64,000 nt of DNA from Pedobacter fastidiosus (GTDB lineage: Bacteria > Bacteroidota > Bacteroidia > Sphingobacteriales > Sphingobacteriaceae): assembly GCF_014306625.1 (NCBI RefSeq), contig NZ_JACRYL010000008.1:1-64000 (forward strand). The letters are read 5' to 3'. Positions within the stretch are counted from its first letter, which is position 1, and each line of letters opens with the position of its first letter. This document shows positions 16,851 to 25,456 of the stretch, piece after piece. A program made the translations under genes and the position numbers. The notes beneath the pieces were generated by a model that worked only from the letters and a program-made list of their open reading frames with translations, was not told where the DNA came from and did no database searches.

Positions 16851-17789
16851 ATGTTAACTAAGCATCAGGAGCTTTCTACATTAAGTAAAAAGGAAACGCT
16901 AGAGGATTTTTATAATCGTTTAAAAATTACGCGTCCAGAAATCCCTACGCCAAGCTTGGGCATGATCAATGATATTGGGCACTTCAATGTTTTTAACCGA
17001 GCGGTTGTTTGTACCAATATGCCTTCGGCATTTAGCAGACGCGATTTTTATAAAATATCGCTAATTGTTGGCAATGGGATTTTGCATTATTCTGATGCTC
17101 AAATTGAAATAAACGGAAGGGCTTTATTATTTACCAATCCAAATATTCCATATTCATGGGAAAGCACATCTCCAAAACCAGCCGGATATTTCTGTCTCTT
17201 TACCGAAAACTTTATTCACAATAGAAACGAAAGCTTAAGAGATTCTCTTCTTTGGAAAATAAACGATAGTCCGGTTATTCATGTTGATGCCGAACAGGAA
17301 GAAACCTTAAAAGGGATTTTCTGCAAAATGATGAAAGAGATGGATGGTGACTATATCCATAAATATGATTTGTTGCGTAATTATGTGCAACTACTTGCAC
17401 ATGAAGCATTAAAAGTTCAGCCTTTGGGTATAACTTTTAAGCAAAATAATGCATCGGTAAGGCTTACTGCTCTGTTTATCGAACTTTTAGAAAGACAATT
17501 TCCTATTGGCTCAACAGAACACGTTTTAGAATTAAAAACCGCTCATGATTTTGCCGCAAGACTTTCAGTTCATGTTAATCATTTAAATCATGCGGTTAAA
17601 GAAGTTACTGGTAAAACAACTTCAGAACATATCTCTAAAAGAATAACGACCGAAGCAGTCGCTTTGTTAAAGCATACGGAATGGAATATTTCGCAAATTG
17701 CCTATTGCTTAGGTTTTGAATATCCGGCAAATTTTAATATTTTTTTCAAACGCCAAATGCAGTCTACGCCGAAATCTTTCAGGAGCTAA
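16851..17789 (+). CDS. AraC-family transcriptional regulator
   Basis: The protein has 312 residues. Its C-terminal ~100 residues contain two helix-turn-helix motifs ending in the AraC signature (ISQIAYCLGFEYPANFNIFFKRQMQSTPKSFR). The N-terminal half is a cupin-like sensing domain. It follows the efflux operon on the same strand after a 27-bp gap, so it may be cotranscribed and control the pump; that link is an inference. Its TAA stop overlaps the stop of the convergent dioxygenase gene (17786-17789). Confidence 0.9.
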   Translation: MLTKHQELSTLSKKETLEDFYNRLKITRPEIPTPSLGMINDIGHFNVFNRAVVCTNMPSAFSRRDFYKISLIVGNGILHYSDAQIEINGRALLFTNPNIPYSWESTSPKPAGYFCLFTENFIHNRNESLRDSLLWKINDSPVIHVDAEQEETLKGIFCKMMKEMDGDYIHKYDLLRNYVQLLAHEALKVQPLGITFKQNNASVRLTALFIELLERQFPIGSTEHVLELKTAHDFAARLSVHVNHLNHAVKEVTGKTTSEHISKRITTEAVALLKHTEWNISQIAYCLGFEYPANFNIFFKRQMQSTPKSFRS

Positions 17790-18379
17790 TTAATTTTTAA
17801 CCAGCCCGTTATACTCATTCTCTGCTTATTGGTTACCAAAACTTCATGTTCCAATTCAGCGCTTTTAAAAAACACGCTTTTTCCATTTTCTGGTGAGATA
17901 TTTTGCAAAGAATTTTCATGATGAATACAGAGTTCACCCCCATCTTTAGCCAGCCAATCTTCGTTTAAATACATTACCATAGAGTATTGCCTGCTTCCAT
18001 TGTTTTGAAACTGATCGATATGTTTTTTGTAGAACGCTCCTGATTCATACAGGGTATAATGGAACTCGTAACCCGTAATTCCCGTATAACAAGTACTGTT
18101 TAAATAAAGTATGAATTTATCCATCAGATCAAAAAAATCATTTTCGTGTTGATTTCCATGTTTTCTATCCAACCAATAAATTACATCACCTCTAATCAGT
18201 TTATTTTGATTAATTATCAAATTATTTCCAATCCCTGCGGTGAGTAGTTTTTTCTCGTTAAATAAATTTATTAGATTTTCTTTTAAATGGGAAGCTAAAG
18301 AAATACTTAGAAAGTTATCTGCAATACCAACTTCATCTTTAATAAAACTGTCTATAAGCGTGTCAAATATTTTCTCCAA
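17786..18379 (-). CDS. Fe(II)/2-oxoglutarate-dependent dioxygenase (prolyl 4-hydroxylase-like)
   Basis: The protein has 197 residues. The C-terminal double-stranded beta-helix carries the iron ligands His120-x-Asp122 and His178 and the 2-oxoglutarate-binding Arg187, with spacing typical of the P4Hc group. YHYTLYESGAFYKKHxD-type context and a GGELCIHH strand support it. Such enzymes hydroxylate proteins or small molecules; the target is unknown. It is convergent with the AraC regulator and their stop codons overlap. Confidence 0.9.
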   Translation of the reverse strand: MEKIFDTLIDSFIKDEVGIADNFLSISLASHLKENLINLFNEKKLLTAGIGNNLIINQNKLIRGDVIYWLDRKHGNQHENDFFDLMDKFILYLNSTCYTGITGYEFHYTLYESGAFYKKHIDQFQNNGSRQYSMVMYLNEDWLAKDGGELCIHHENSLQNISPENGKSVFFKSAELEHEVLVTNKQRMSITGWLKIN

Positions 18380-18511
18380 ACGAGATCGCGATTACCTTAT
18401 TAAAGCCGTTGCCTGTAATCTCGCTTAAGGTAGTCTTATTATGGCGATATAAATTAACTATCAAATTTTATATGTTTCAAATTACTAAATTGCATGTTCA
18501 AACCAAATTAT

Positions 18512-19258
18512 ATGAAATATCTTATTACGCTCTCAATTCTTTGCGGTTTTCTAAATCTCCATGCTCAAGATAGTTCTAAAGTTAGAACAGTACAATCTAT
18601 AGTAACTCTAAAAGGGAACATGATCCCCAAAACGGATACAACCTTAGTTTTTTACGATGAAAAAGGAAAGGCTTTGCACTATTACCAATACGACAAACTA
18701 TTCCGTAGTGGATTATACTCACTGAAGTATAGCACGGAGAAAGCTACATATGGAAAACAAATTGTTACAAGATTATCTGATGAAGAAGTGAGCAAGTTCA
18801 GTTCGATTATTAGAGAACACACCGAGCTTAAAAATCCATTTATTTACAAAGGCAAAAAACTCGATATTGCGCCATTAACAGCTTTTTACGAACCTGAGCA
18901 ACTGGCCAATAAAATTATTATTCAAGTTTATTGGTACGCAAGCTGTGGTACTTGCACCGAACATTTTACTGCTTTAAGTGCGTTTATAAAAGAATTAGGA
19001 GACCCAAAGGATGTAATAATTTTAGCCATCACGACAGATAATAACGATGTTGCGGTTAAGAAACTAAAAGAATTGCCGCTTAGAAATGCTCAATTAATCA
19101 GTTCTGGAAAAGCACTTTCTGATGCCTATCAAATTACTGCATTTCCTGCATATATCGTAACGGATAGAAATCATGTTATAACCCATGCGGCTGTAGGAAG
19201 TTCGAGGTTAACATTGCCAGATTTGAAAGAGGCAATCAAAGCCGTAGTAGCGAAATAA
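18512..19258 (+). CDS. Secreted thioredoxin-fold protein (TlpA/AhpC-like)
   Basis: The protein has 248 residues from ATG 18512, which starts directly at a signal peptide (MKYLITLSILCGFLNLHAQ); an in-frame ATG at 18494 would add six residues. The C-terminal thioredoxin domain has a CGTC active site (residues 145-148 from this start) in YWYASCGTCTEHF and a cis-Pro loop TAFPAYIV. The N-terminal ~110 residues are not recognised. A periplasmic disulfide reductase role is likely. Nine bases separate its stop from the kinase-like gene downstream. Confidence 0.82.
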   Translation: MKYLITLSILCGFLNLHAQDSSKVRTVQSIVTLKGNMIPKTDTTLVFYDEKGKALHYYQYDKLFRSGLYSLKYSTEKATYGKQIVTRLSDEEVSKFSSIIREHTELKNPFIYKGKKLDIAPLTAFYEPEQLANKIIIQVYWYASCGTCTEHFTALSAFIKELGDPKDVIILAITTDNNDVAVKKLKELPLRNAQLISSGKALSDAYQITAFPAYIVTDRNHVITHAAVGSSRLTLPDLKEAIKAVVAK

Positions 19259-19267
19259 TTGATTTTT

Positions 19268-20269
19268 ATGCAGATCTTCCCAGCCCAATATTCAACATTA
19301 TCTTCAGTTGCGCTGAAGAAATATTTAATTGAGATTTATCAATTAGATGCATCTACAGCATGTAGTTTATTGATAAGAAATGTAAGCGATACCTATATAT
19401 TGGAAAATGAAAACGAGAAATTCATCTTCAAAATTTATCGTGATGCACATAGAAAATTCAGCGAAATTGAAGCGGAAGTAGAACTGTTAAATATTTTAAA
19501 AGAAAATAATCATCCAGTTTCCCATCCTATAAAAGATTTAAACGGTAAACAGATTCAACAATTTAATGCCGCTGAAGGGATTAGAAATGGTGTTTTATTT
19601 TCTTATGCGGAAGGAAAAGTTGTTCTTGATTTAAGCATCAAAGATTTAGAAAAATTTGGAATGGAACTGGCGCTCATCCACAATACTACCTCATCCATCA
19701 AACTTAAAAATACAAGACAGCCTTATAATTTCAATACCACGCTTTTCGAACCTATTAAAACGCTGAGACCTCATTTTGCTGAGATGCCAGATGAATATCA
19801 ATACTTGGAAGAAATTTCAGAGAAAGTTATTACAAAGTTTAAACAATTCGATACTGATAATTTTAGCTTTGGGTATTGCCATTACGATTTTTTTCCTAAA
19901 AACTTCCATTTTGATGAGGCAGGAAACATCACCTTTTTTGATTTTGATTTTGCTGGAGAAGGTTATTTAATTAATGATTTAATGTCCTTTCTCAATCATT
20001 ACTTTTTCCATAGACTAAACAATCTAATTTCAGAAGAACAAGCTATTAAAGATTTTGAAACTTTTTTAAAAGCTTATCAAATTAACAGAAATCTTACTGC
20101 GGATGAGATAAAAGCCATTCCCTATTTGGGTATAACCTTTCATATTTTCTTTTTAAAATTCTTTTACGATAACTACGATGATTGGTCTAACGCATTTTTG
20201 ACGCCACGATATGTTAAACATAGAGTAGAGTTGATTAAAAAGTGGGTAGAAATGTATTGTAACTTTTAA
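19268..20269 (+). CDS. APH/choline kinase-family phosphotransferase
   Basis: The protein has 333 residues. The kinase-like fold is shown by the catalytic loop CHYDFFPKNFHF and the metal-binding FFDFDFAGEG block, matching Brenner-type HxDxxxxN and DxD motifs of the aminoglycoside phosphotransferase family (PF01636). The substrate could be an amino alcohol, homoserine, or a sugar; drug resistance should not be assumed. ATG 19268 is preferred to the in-frame TTG at 19259. It follows the thioredoxin-fold gene closely and may share its transcript. Confidence 0.85.
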   Translation: MQIFPAQYSTLSSVALKKYLIEIYQLDASTACSLLIRNVSDTYILENENEKFIFKIYRDAHRKFSEIEAEVELLNILKENNHPVSHPIKDLNGKQIQQFNAAEGIRNGVLFSYAEGKVVLDLSIKDLEKFGMELALIHNTTSSIKLKNTRQPYNFNTTLFEPIKTLRPHFAEMPDEYQYLEEISEKVITKFKQFDTDNFSFGYCHYDFFPKNFHFDEAGNITFFDFDFAGEGYLINDLMSFLNHYFFHRLNNLISEEQAIKDFETFLKAYQINRNLTADEIKAIPYLGITFHIFFLKFFYDNYDDWSNAFLTPRYVKHRVELIKKWVEMYCNF

Positions 20270-20332
20270 GCAATGCGTTTTCAAATCTCCTCCAGCTTAG
20301 TTATATTGGTTAAATAATTCAGAATCAACCCT

Positions 20333-21196
20333 ATGGACCAGAAAATAATCACCCTTTACGATCAGTACACGCACAGCCAGTTAAACAGAAAAGATTTCAT
20401 GAAAAAGCTGGCAATACTTGCAGGTAGTACAGCTTTGGCTATGACAATTTTGCCCATGCTGGAAAATAATTATGCAGCTGCTGCAGAATTTATCAGTGAT
20501 GAAATAGAGATTGAGAACATCACTTATGCTGGCGCTGATGGCGAAATTAAAGCTGTTTTAGCCAAACCAAAAGGCAAAAAGAATTTAGGCTCTGTATTGG
20601 TTATTCACGAGAATAGAGGTTTAAATCCGCATATTATCGACGTAACCAAACGCGTAGCCGCAGAAGGTTTTATTGCCCTTGGAGTTGATGCCTTGTCACC
20701 TCTTGGTGGTACTCCAGCTGATGAAGATAAAGGAAGAGAACTGATTGGAAAACTAGATCCTGAAAAAAATCTGCAGAACTATTTAAAAGGACTTGACTAT
20801 TTACGCAAAAGAAAGGATGGAAATGGAAAAGTGGGTTGCGTAGGATTTTGTTGGGGCGGTGGAATGGCTAACAAACTTGCTGTGAATGACCCCAAACTTA
20901 ATGCTGCAGTAGCTTATTACGGCGCACAACCCGCTACAGCCGATGTTGCTAAAATAAAAGCAAGTGTAATGTTGCATTATGGTGGTTTAGACGAGCGTAT
21001 TAATGCCGGTATTCCAGCTTACGAACAAGCTTTAAAAGACAATAAAATTGATTACAAACTTTATATTTACGAAGGTGTAAACCATGCTTTTAATAACAAC
21101 ACGTCGCCAACAAGATATAATGAAGCCGCCGCAAAGTTAGCTTGGCAGAGAACGATTGATTTGTTTAAAAACAAGTTAGCGCTTCTAACCCGATAA
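20333..21196 (+). CDS. Dienelactone hydrolase-family protein, probably exported
   Basis: The protein has 287 residues. The alpha/beta-hydrolase triad is visible: nucleophile Cys173 in GFCWGGG, Asp220 in GGLDERI and His251 in GVNHAFNN, as in dienelactone hydrolases (PF01738), which use Cys. Residues 18-40 (NRKDFMKKLAILAGSTALA) look like a twin-arginine signal in layout, but the key pair is Arg-Lys, not Arg-Arg. It may therefore be exported. The true substrate is unknown. Confidence 0.88.
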   Translation: MDQKIITLYDQYTHSQLNRKDFMKKLAILAGSTALAMTILPMLENNYAAAAEFISDEIEIENITYAGADGEIKAVLAKPKGKKNLGSVLVIHENRGLNPHIIDVTKRVAAEGFIALGVDALSPLGGTPADEDKGRELIGKLDPEKNLQNYLKGLDYLRKRKDGNGKVGCVGFCWGGGMANKLAVNDPKLNAAVAYYGAQPATADVAKIKASVMLHYGGLDERINAGIPAYEQALKDNKIDYKLYIYEGVNHAFNNNTSPTRYNEAAAKLAWQRTIDLFKNKLALLTR

Positions 21197-21217
21197 AACT
21201 AAACGATCATCAGCCTA

Positions 21218-21264
21218 AATTCATTTCAGGGTCTATCGTACAAAAAAAGTTGCTGAAATGAATT
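21218..21264. terminator. Inverted repeat between convergent genes, possible two-way terminator
   Basis: AATTCATTTCAG (21218-21229) is the exact reverse complement of CTGAAATGAATT (21253-21264). It lies between the hydrolase gene and the end of the Ter operon. The T/A tracts are not adjacent to the stem, so termination is plausible but not certain. Confidence 0.5.
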
Positions 21265-21351
21265 CAGCATAACGACAGGATTAGGACTCGGCTTGATGTA
21301 AATATCGATTTTTAGTTTGCTATCCTACCCTTGAATGGTGAAGTTTAAATT

Positions 21352-22314
21352 TTAAAAAAGATCAGTCTTTAGCATGGCTTTCAAAATATTCGACTGAACA
21401 TCGAAATTATTAAGATGGTTCAAGAAATTAATGTCTGAAATTTTATGATAGCTATCTTCTAACAAAGCAATAATCTCATCAGGAATTGCCGTTTTTAAAA
21501 CCGCGGCATTACTGGCGAGTTTATCATTTTTGTACTGCAATTCTTGAACAATTTTTTCTCTTTCAGATAAGTTATTAGATTGATCTAATCCGTTTAAGAT
21601 TTCTAGATCACAGAAAAGGAAAAGATTCCGACTCGGAAAAAATAAGAAGTAGTTGTCGAGATCTAAAAATTTATAAACTTCGATAACGAGTTCGCCAGAT
21701 TTTAAACCAATAAAAAACGCTGTTTTAAAATCGTATTTACACAATTTCCCCATCAATTTTTTCTCAATCGTGGCGAAAACATTGGTGTAAACCTGCTTTG
21801 TTTGATAATCTATCAGCTTCGAAAATTGATCTGTTTTTAAATCGAAATAAAAATCGTTGGCATATTTAGAACTAAAAACATTAATATTTTTAGCAAAAGG
21901 AAAATCGGATGTTAAATCGGAAAGTACTTCGAAGAGTTTTCTTAGCGTTTGATTAATTTTTAAAGATTGCCTTTGCTTATCGATATTGAAATTCTTTTGA
22001 CTCACGACTGCTCCTGACATTCGATCGATCAACTCTTCATTTAAGTTGATTTCATCGTAAATTAAAACAACATTTTTTTCGTTGCTCTTCTTTATTTTTT
22101 TAAGAAGATCGATAACACTAGCGGTAAACTGAAGATGAAAAAGCTCTAATTTTTCAATTTCTAGATCTTCATTTCCAGCAAATAATTGATGAATAACCTG
22201 GCTTCGGAGGTAAATTTTATAAATAATTTCTTCATCAAAAAACACAGAGAGCAACTGTAAACGGTTAATCTCTGTGTTTGATTGTTTTAGAATATTTAAA
22301 CGGTATTCATCCAT
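21352..22314 (-). CDS. Uncharacterised Ter-cluster protein, 320 residues
   Basis: No family is recognised. The protein has no signal peptide and no clear membrane helix. It is rich in Leu, Lys, Asp and Asn, with predicted long helices at the N-terminus (about 20-110), a mixed alpha/beta middle with YFLFFPSRNLFLFCDLE near 230, and a helical end. It begins 8 bp after the stop of telA, so it is the last gene of the Ter operon and probably acts with TelA and the TerD proteins. Function unknown. Confidence 0.75.
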   Translation of the reverse strand: MDEYRLNILKQSNTEINRLQLLSVFFDEEIIYKIYLRSQVIHQLFAGNEDLEIEKLELFHLQFTASVIDLLKKIKKSNEKNVVLIYDEINLNEELIDRMSGAVVSQKNFNIDKQRQSLKINQTLRKLFEVLSDLTSDFPFAKNINVFSSKYANDFYFDLKTDQFSKLIDYQTKQVYTNVFATIEKKLMGKLCKYDFKTAFFIGLKSGELVIEVYKFLDLDNYFLFFPSRNLFLFCDLEILNGLDQSNNLSEREKIVQELQYKNDKLASNAAVLKTAIPDEIIALLEDSYHKISDINFLNHLNNFDVQSNILKAMLKTDLF

Positions 22315-22322
22315 GGTTTAAT

Positions 22323-23420
22323 TTAACTCACCCTCGTCACGTTCTTTTTCAACTCTGCTTCCAAAGTTTTCAATTCGCCATCGAGTACTCTTCTACTTTG
22401 CGCACCCGCCTCATGAATTTGTTTCACCTCGTTTAGCGTTTCAATTAAAGAAGAAGTCGTCATTTTTAATGTCTCCAACGAAACTACAGTTTTTTCGTTT
22501 TCTTTTGCAACATCAATACTATTCTGTTTCAACATTTCTGCATTTTTCTGCAAAATGGTATTTGTTGTGTCCGAAATCTTTTTCTGCATTTCTACATTGG
22601 CCTTTTGCCTTTGTAATGCAACCGCAATGGTTAATTGATTTTTCCAAACTGGAATAGTTGTGGAAACAATAGATTGAGCCTTTTCTGCGATAGATGTGTT
22701 ATTGTTTTGAACCACTCTAATTTGAGCCAAAGATTGTAGCATAATAAAACGTACAATTTTCATATCGGCCAATCTTTTATCCAATCTACTGATGAAATCT
22801 CTTAAATCGGCAATTTCATAATCTTCGTAATCAGCTGGTCTACCTTCCATTTCTGCAAGTTTTATGTTCAGCTCATTATACTTCAATTGACCAGAAATTA
22901 TAAGGTCTTCCATCTGGTGGATATAGCTAACATTGCTATCAAACATGGTTTGCAACGAACTATTATCCTTGATGGAATTTAATCTACCAGCTTTAATTTT
23001 ATTGGTTATTTTATCGATATTGTTAACCACTACATCATATTTTTGAAATAGCTTTTTAACATCAACAACCAAGTTCTTTAAAAAAGGAATTCTGGAAATG
23101 AATGATTTAAAACCACTTTGCTCAAGCTCAGAAACATCAATATAATTCAGTTCTGTTAGCAGTTCGTTTATCAATCCACCTACTTCGCCACTATTGTACG
23201 TTCTTACAGATGAAAGAAATTCATTACTGTATTTTTCCATTGAGTTCTGTGCATCACTTCCATAGTTTAAAATAGAATTGACATCAGAAGGTTCCAAAGA
23301 TTTACCAAGCTCTTTATACTTTGCAGTTTCTTCGGTTGTTATATTTTCGAGGTTTACATTCCCATCTTTATCCAGTTTAACCGGTGTAAGACTTTGAGTA
23401 ACGTTAGGGTTGGTTTCCAT
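22323..23420 (-). CDS. telA: Toxic anion resistance protein TelA
   Basis: The protein has 365 residues and matches the TelA family (PF05816) in length and in its almost fully helical, coiled-coil-rich make-up: FKSFISRIPFLKNLVVDVKKLFQKY followed by helices to about 345, with VPVWKNQLTIAVALQRQ in the conserved central block. TelA proteins accompany TerD proteins in tellurite and stress-response clusters; the molecular action is unsettled. It lies 24 bp after the second terD gene. Confidence 0.9.
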   Translation of the reverse strand: METNPNVTQSLTPVKLDKDGNVNLENITTEETAKYKELGKSLEPSDVNSILNYGSDAQNSMEKYSNEFLSSVRTYNSGEVGGLINELLTELNYIDVSELEQSGFKSFISRIPFLKNLVVDVKKLFQKYDVVVNNIDKITNKIKAGRLNSIKDNSSLQTMFDSNVSYIHQMEDLIISGQLKYNELNIKLAEMEGRPADYEDYEIADLRDFISRLDKRLADMKIVRFIMLQSLAQIRVVQNNNTSIAEKAQSIVSTTIPVWKNQLTIAVALQRQKANVEMQKKISDTTNTILQKNAEMLKQNSIDVAKENEKTVVSLETLKMTTSSLIETLNEVKQIHEAGAQSRRVLDGELKTLEAELKKNVTRVS

Positions 23421-23444
23421 AGTTTTTAATTTATAAGCTTAGGG

Positions 23445-24059
23445 CTATAAATATGCTTGAGCTACTGTTTTAACGGTATCTTCTAATTTTTTATCTTTTG
23501 TAGGCTCGCCAATTGCGTTGAATTTCCATTCTCCATTTTTCTTGTAGAAAACGCCCATCACCATAGAAACATGTCCAGCAAAGTTTGATCCATGCGCAAT
23601 ATCGTAAGTTGCAAATACTTCATTTACTCTTTTAGTGGTTCCTTCGTAAATACGGATAGATGCAAATGGAATGGTTCCAAAATCATGACCTCTAAAACTG
23701 TTTAAAACAAATGCAACATAAGTTACGCTTGCATCTAATCCAGAAAAATCTAATGTAATAATTTCATTATCCAAACCATCATCACCACCCATATCTCCAG
23801 TTAAATCATCGCCACTATGCTTAACAGAGCCATTTTTAGATTTTAAATTACCAAAATAAACTACTTCTGTAAGTTGCTTATTTTCGTTAAACAAGGCACA
23901 ACTCGCATCTAAATCAACCGCTTCTTTTGATGATCCGAAACCGAATAATCCTTTTTTCTCTATAGCGCCCCAATTAATACCTACGCAAACGTTCTGTAAC
24001 TTACTTCCGTTGCTTTTTTCTAGACTTATACGTTGTCCTTTTTGAAGATTGATTGCCAT
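23445..24059 (-). CDS. TerD-family protein, copy 2
   Basis: The protein has 204 residues from ATG 24059, which gives the usual TerD beginning MAINLQKGQRI; a longer frame would overlap the upstream gene. The calcium-binding family motifs are DLDASCALF and HSGDDLTGDMGGDDGLDNE. TerD proteins are beta-sandwich calcium-binding cytoplasmic proteins. The N-terminal halves of this and the preceding gene are related, which indicates tandem duplication, but this copy has a longer C-terminus. Confidence 0.92.
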   Translation of the reverse strand: MAINLQKGQRISLEKSNGSKLQNVCVGINWGAIEKKGLFGFGSSKEAVDLDASCALFNENKQLTEVVYFGNLKSKNGSVKHSGDDLTGDMGGDDGLDNEIITLDFSGLDASVTYVAFVLNSFRGHDFGTIPFASIRIYEGTTKRVNEVFATYDIAHGSNFAGHVSMVMGVFYKKNGEWKFNAIGEPTKDKKLEDTVKTVAQAYL

Positions 24060-24063
24060 AATT

Positions 24064-24618
24064 TTATTGATATTTATTGATATAATCCTGTAAACCACCT
24101 TTCATTCCAACGCCTACTGCCTCGAATTTCCATTTGCCTTCACGCTTGTAAATTCTTCCAAACTCAACAGCCGTTTCAATGGAGAAATCTTCTTCAAGCT
24201 CATATTTTAATACAACTTCGTTTGTTACTGCATCAAAAATACGTACAAAAGAATTTCTTACCTGACCGAAATTTTGTCTTCTATTTTCTGCATCGTGAAT
24301 GGTTACAACAATACAAATTTCACTAACTTTTGAATCAGCCTTAGTTAAATCAACCTTGATTTGTTCATCATCACCATCGCCATCGCCCGTTAAATTATCG
24401 CCAGTATGTTCAACAGATCCATCTGGAGAAACTAAATTGTTATAGAACACAAAGTTTTCATCCGAAATTAATTTTTTCTGATCGCTTAATAAGAAAACGG
24501 AAGCATCTAAATCAAAGGCAGAACCTGTGGATGAGCTATTGGTATCCCAACCTAAACCTATAGTAAATTTCGGAGCATCGATATTTTCTCTCTGCCCCTT
24601 TTGCAAATTAATAGCCAT
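24064..24618 (-). CDS. terD: TerD-family protein, copy 1
   Basis: The protein has 184 residues, close to the usual TerD/TerE length. It begins MAINLQKGQRENI and carries DLDASVFLL and HTGDNLTGDGDGDDEQI, the acidic repeats that bind calcium in this family. It starts one base after the stop of the phosphoribosyltransferase gene and is followed after 4 bp by a second TerD gene. All are in one operon. Confidence 0.94.
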   Translation of the reverse strand: MAINLQKGQRENIDAPKFTIGLGWDTNSSSTGSAFDLDASVFLLSDQKKLISDENFVFYNNLVSPDGSVEHTGDNLTGDGDGDDEQIKVDLTKADSKVSEICIVVTIHDAENRRQNFGQVRNSFVRIFDAVTNEVVLKYELEEDFSIETAVEFGRIYKREGKWKFEAVGVGMKGGLQDYINKYQ

Positions 24619-24619
24619 A

Positions 24620-25456
24620 TTAAATTAATTTATAATTATTGTTTTTTATGTAATTCTTAATTAGATGTAAGTTTTGTGCATACGCTTCAATTGTATGGTA
24701 ATTGTTGCCTAAGGAAAGATCGTAAAGCTGATTTATAAAATTGTTATCTCTTTGTTCCAAAAAGATTGAAAAGCTATCTGAACTTGTATTTAAAATATAT
24801 TTCACAATCCTGGTGTTGAAGCAAAAATTTCCACTTTCAATAATTTCTTCCAGATCAAAAATAGATTTTATTTGATGATAGTTTAGGAAATTTTCTACGT
24901 TGGGATGAATATTTTTATTTATCAATTCGGCAAAATAAAGCATGTGAATTTCATTCTTAAGTCCATATTCCTTTGCCATTTTAAGAATCATCCTTTCATG
25001 GCTTCCAGTGATCTTAATATCATCCAAAAACAAAAGCGTTTTCCCTTCTAAAAAATCTTTATCGATGTGGAAAGAATCATTGCCGATCAACATCATTCGC
25101 TCCTCTGCGCTCAGTTCACCATAATCTTCCTTGTAGGTAATGGTTCGATGTACCTTAGCTTCTTGAATTGATAAACCGCCATTTTCGACCAGCCAACGGT
25201 TTAGCTGACTTACGAAATAGTTTTTCATGGCAAAAGTTGCCGTTGGAATAAAACTGTATGGACTAGAAATAACTACAATCTGATCTGTAATTAAATTATC
25301 AGCCAGATAATATTTAATGAAACCATCGGCCAAGTCTTTTCCGAAAGATCTGGCTACTAAGTTATCACCAAACTTAAAACGACTATAATCATTGGCATCA
25401 AAGCCAAAATCGACGGTATTATCTATTTTATGGAGTGAGTAACTATACGGTATCAT
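24620..25456 (-). CDS. Ter-associated phosphoribosyltransferase
   Basis: The protein has 278 residues. A type I phosphoribosyltransferase PRPP loop is visible at about 141-152 (LLFLDDIKITGS), preceded by a beta-strand-rich domain. Ter gene clusters have been described as encoding such enzymes together with HAD hydrolases, proposed to make a nucleoside-like metabolite (Anantharaman, Iyer and Aravind). Its start codon overlaps the end of the HAD gene by 4 bp, which points to translational coupling. Substrate unknown. Confidence 0.85.
   Translation of the reverse strand: MIPYSYSLHKIDNTVDFGFDANDYSRFKFGDNLVARSFGKDLADGFIKYYLADNLITDQIVVISSPYSFIPTATFAMKNYFVSQLNRWLVENGGLSIQEAKVHRTITYKEDYGELSAEERMMLIGNDSFHIDKDFLEGKTLLFLDDIKITGSHERMILKMAKEYGLKNEIHMLYFAELINKNIHPNVENFLNYHQIKSIFDLEEIIESGNFCFNTRIVKYILNTSSDSFSIFLEQRDNNFINQLYDLSLGNNYHTIEAYAQNLHLIKNYIKNNNYKLI

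Noticed and set aside
18370..18435. Operator-like inverted repeat before the dioxygenase gene
   Set aside because: The arms (ATTACCTTA/TAAGGTAGT and GAGAT/ATCTC) are imperfect and short, so they were not listed as a feature.
19268..20269. Aminoglycoside-resistance gene
   Set aside because: Only the general APH/choline kinase fold is visible. Nothing points to drug substrates, and the neighbours are not resistance genes.
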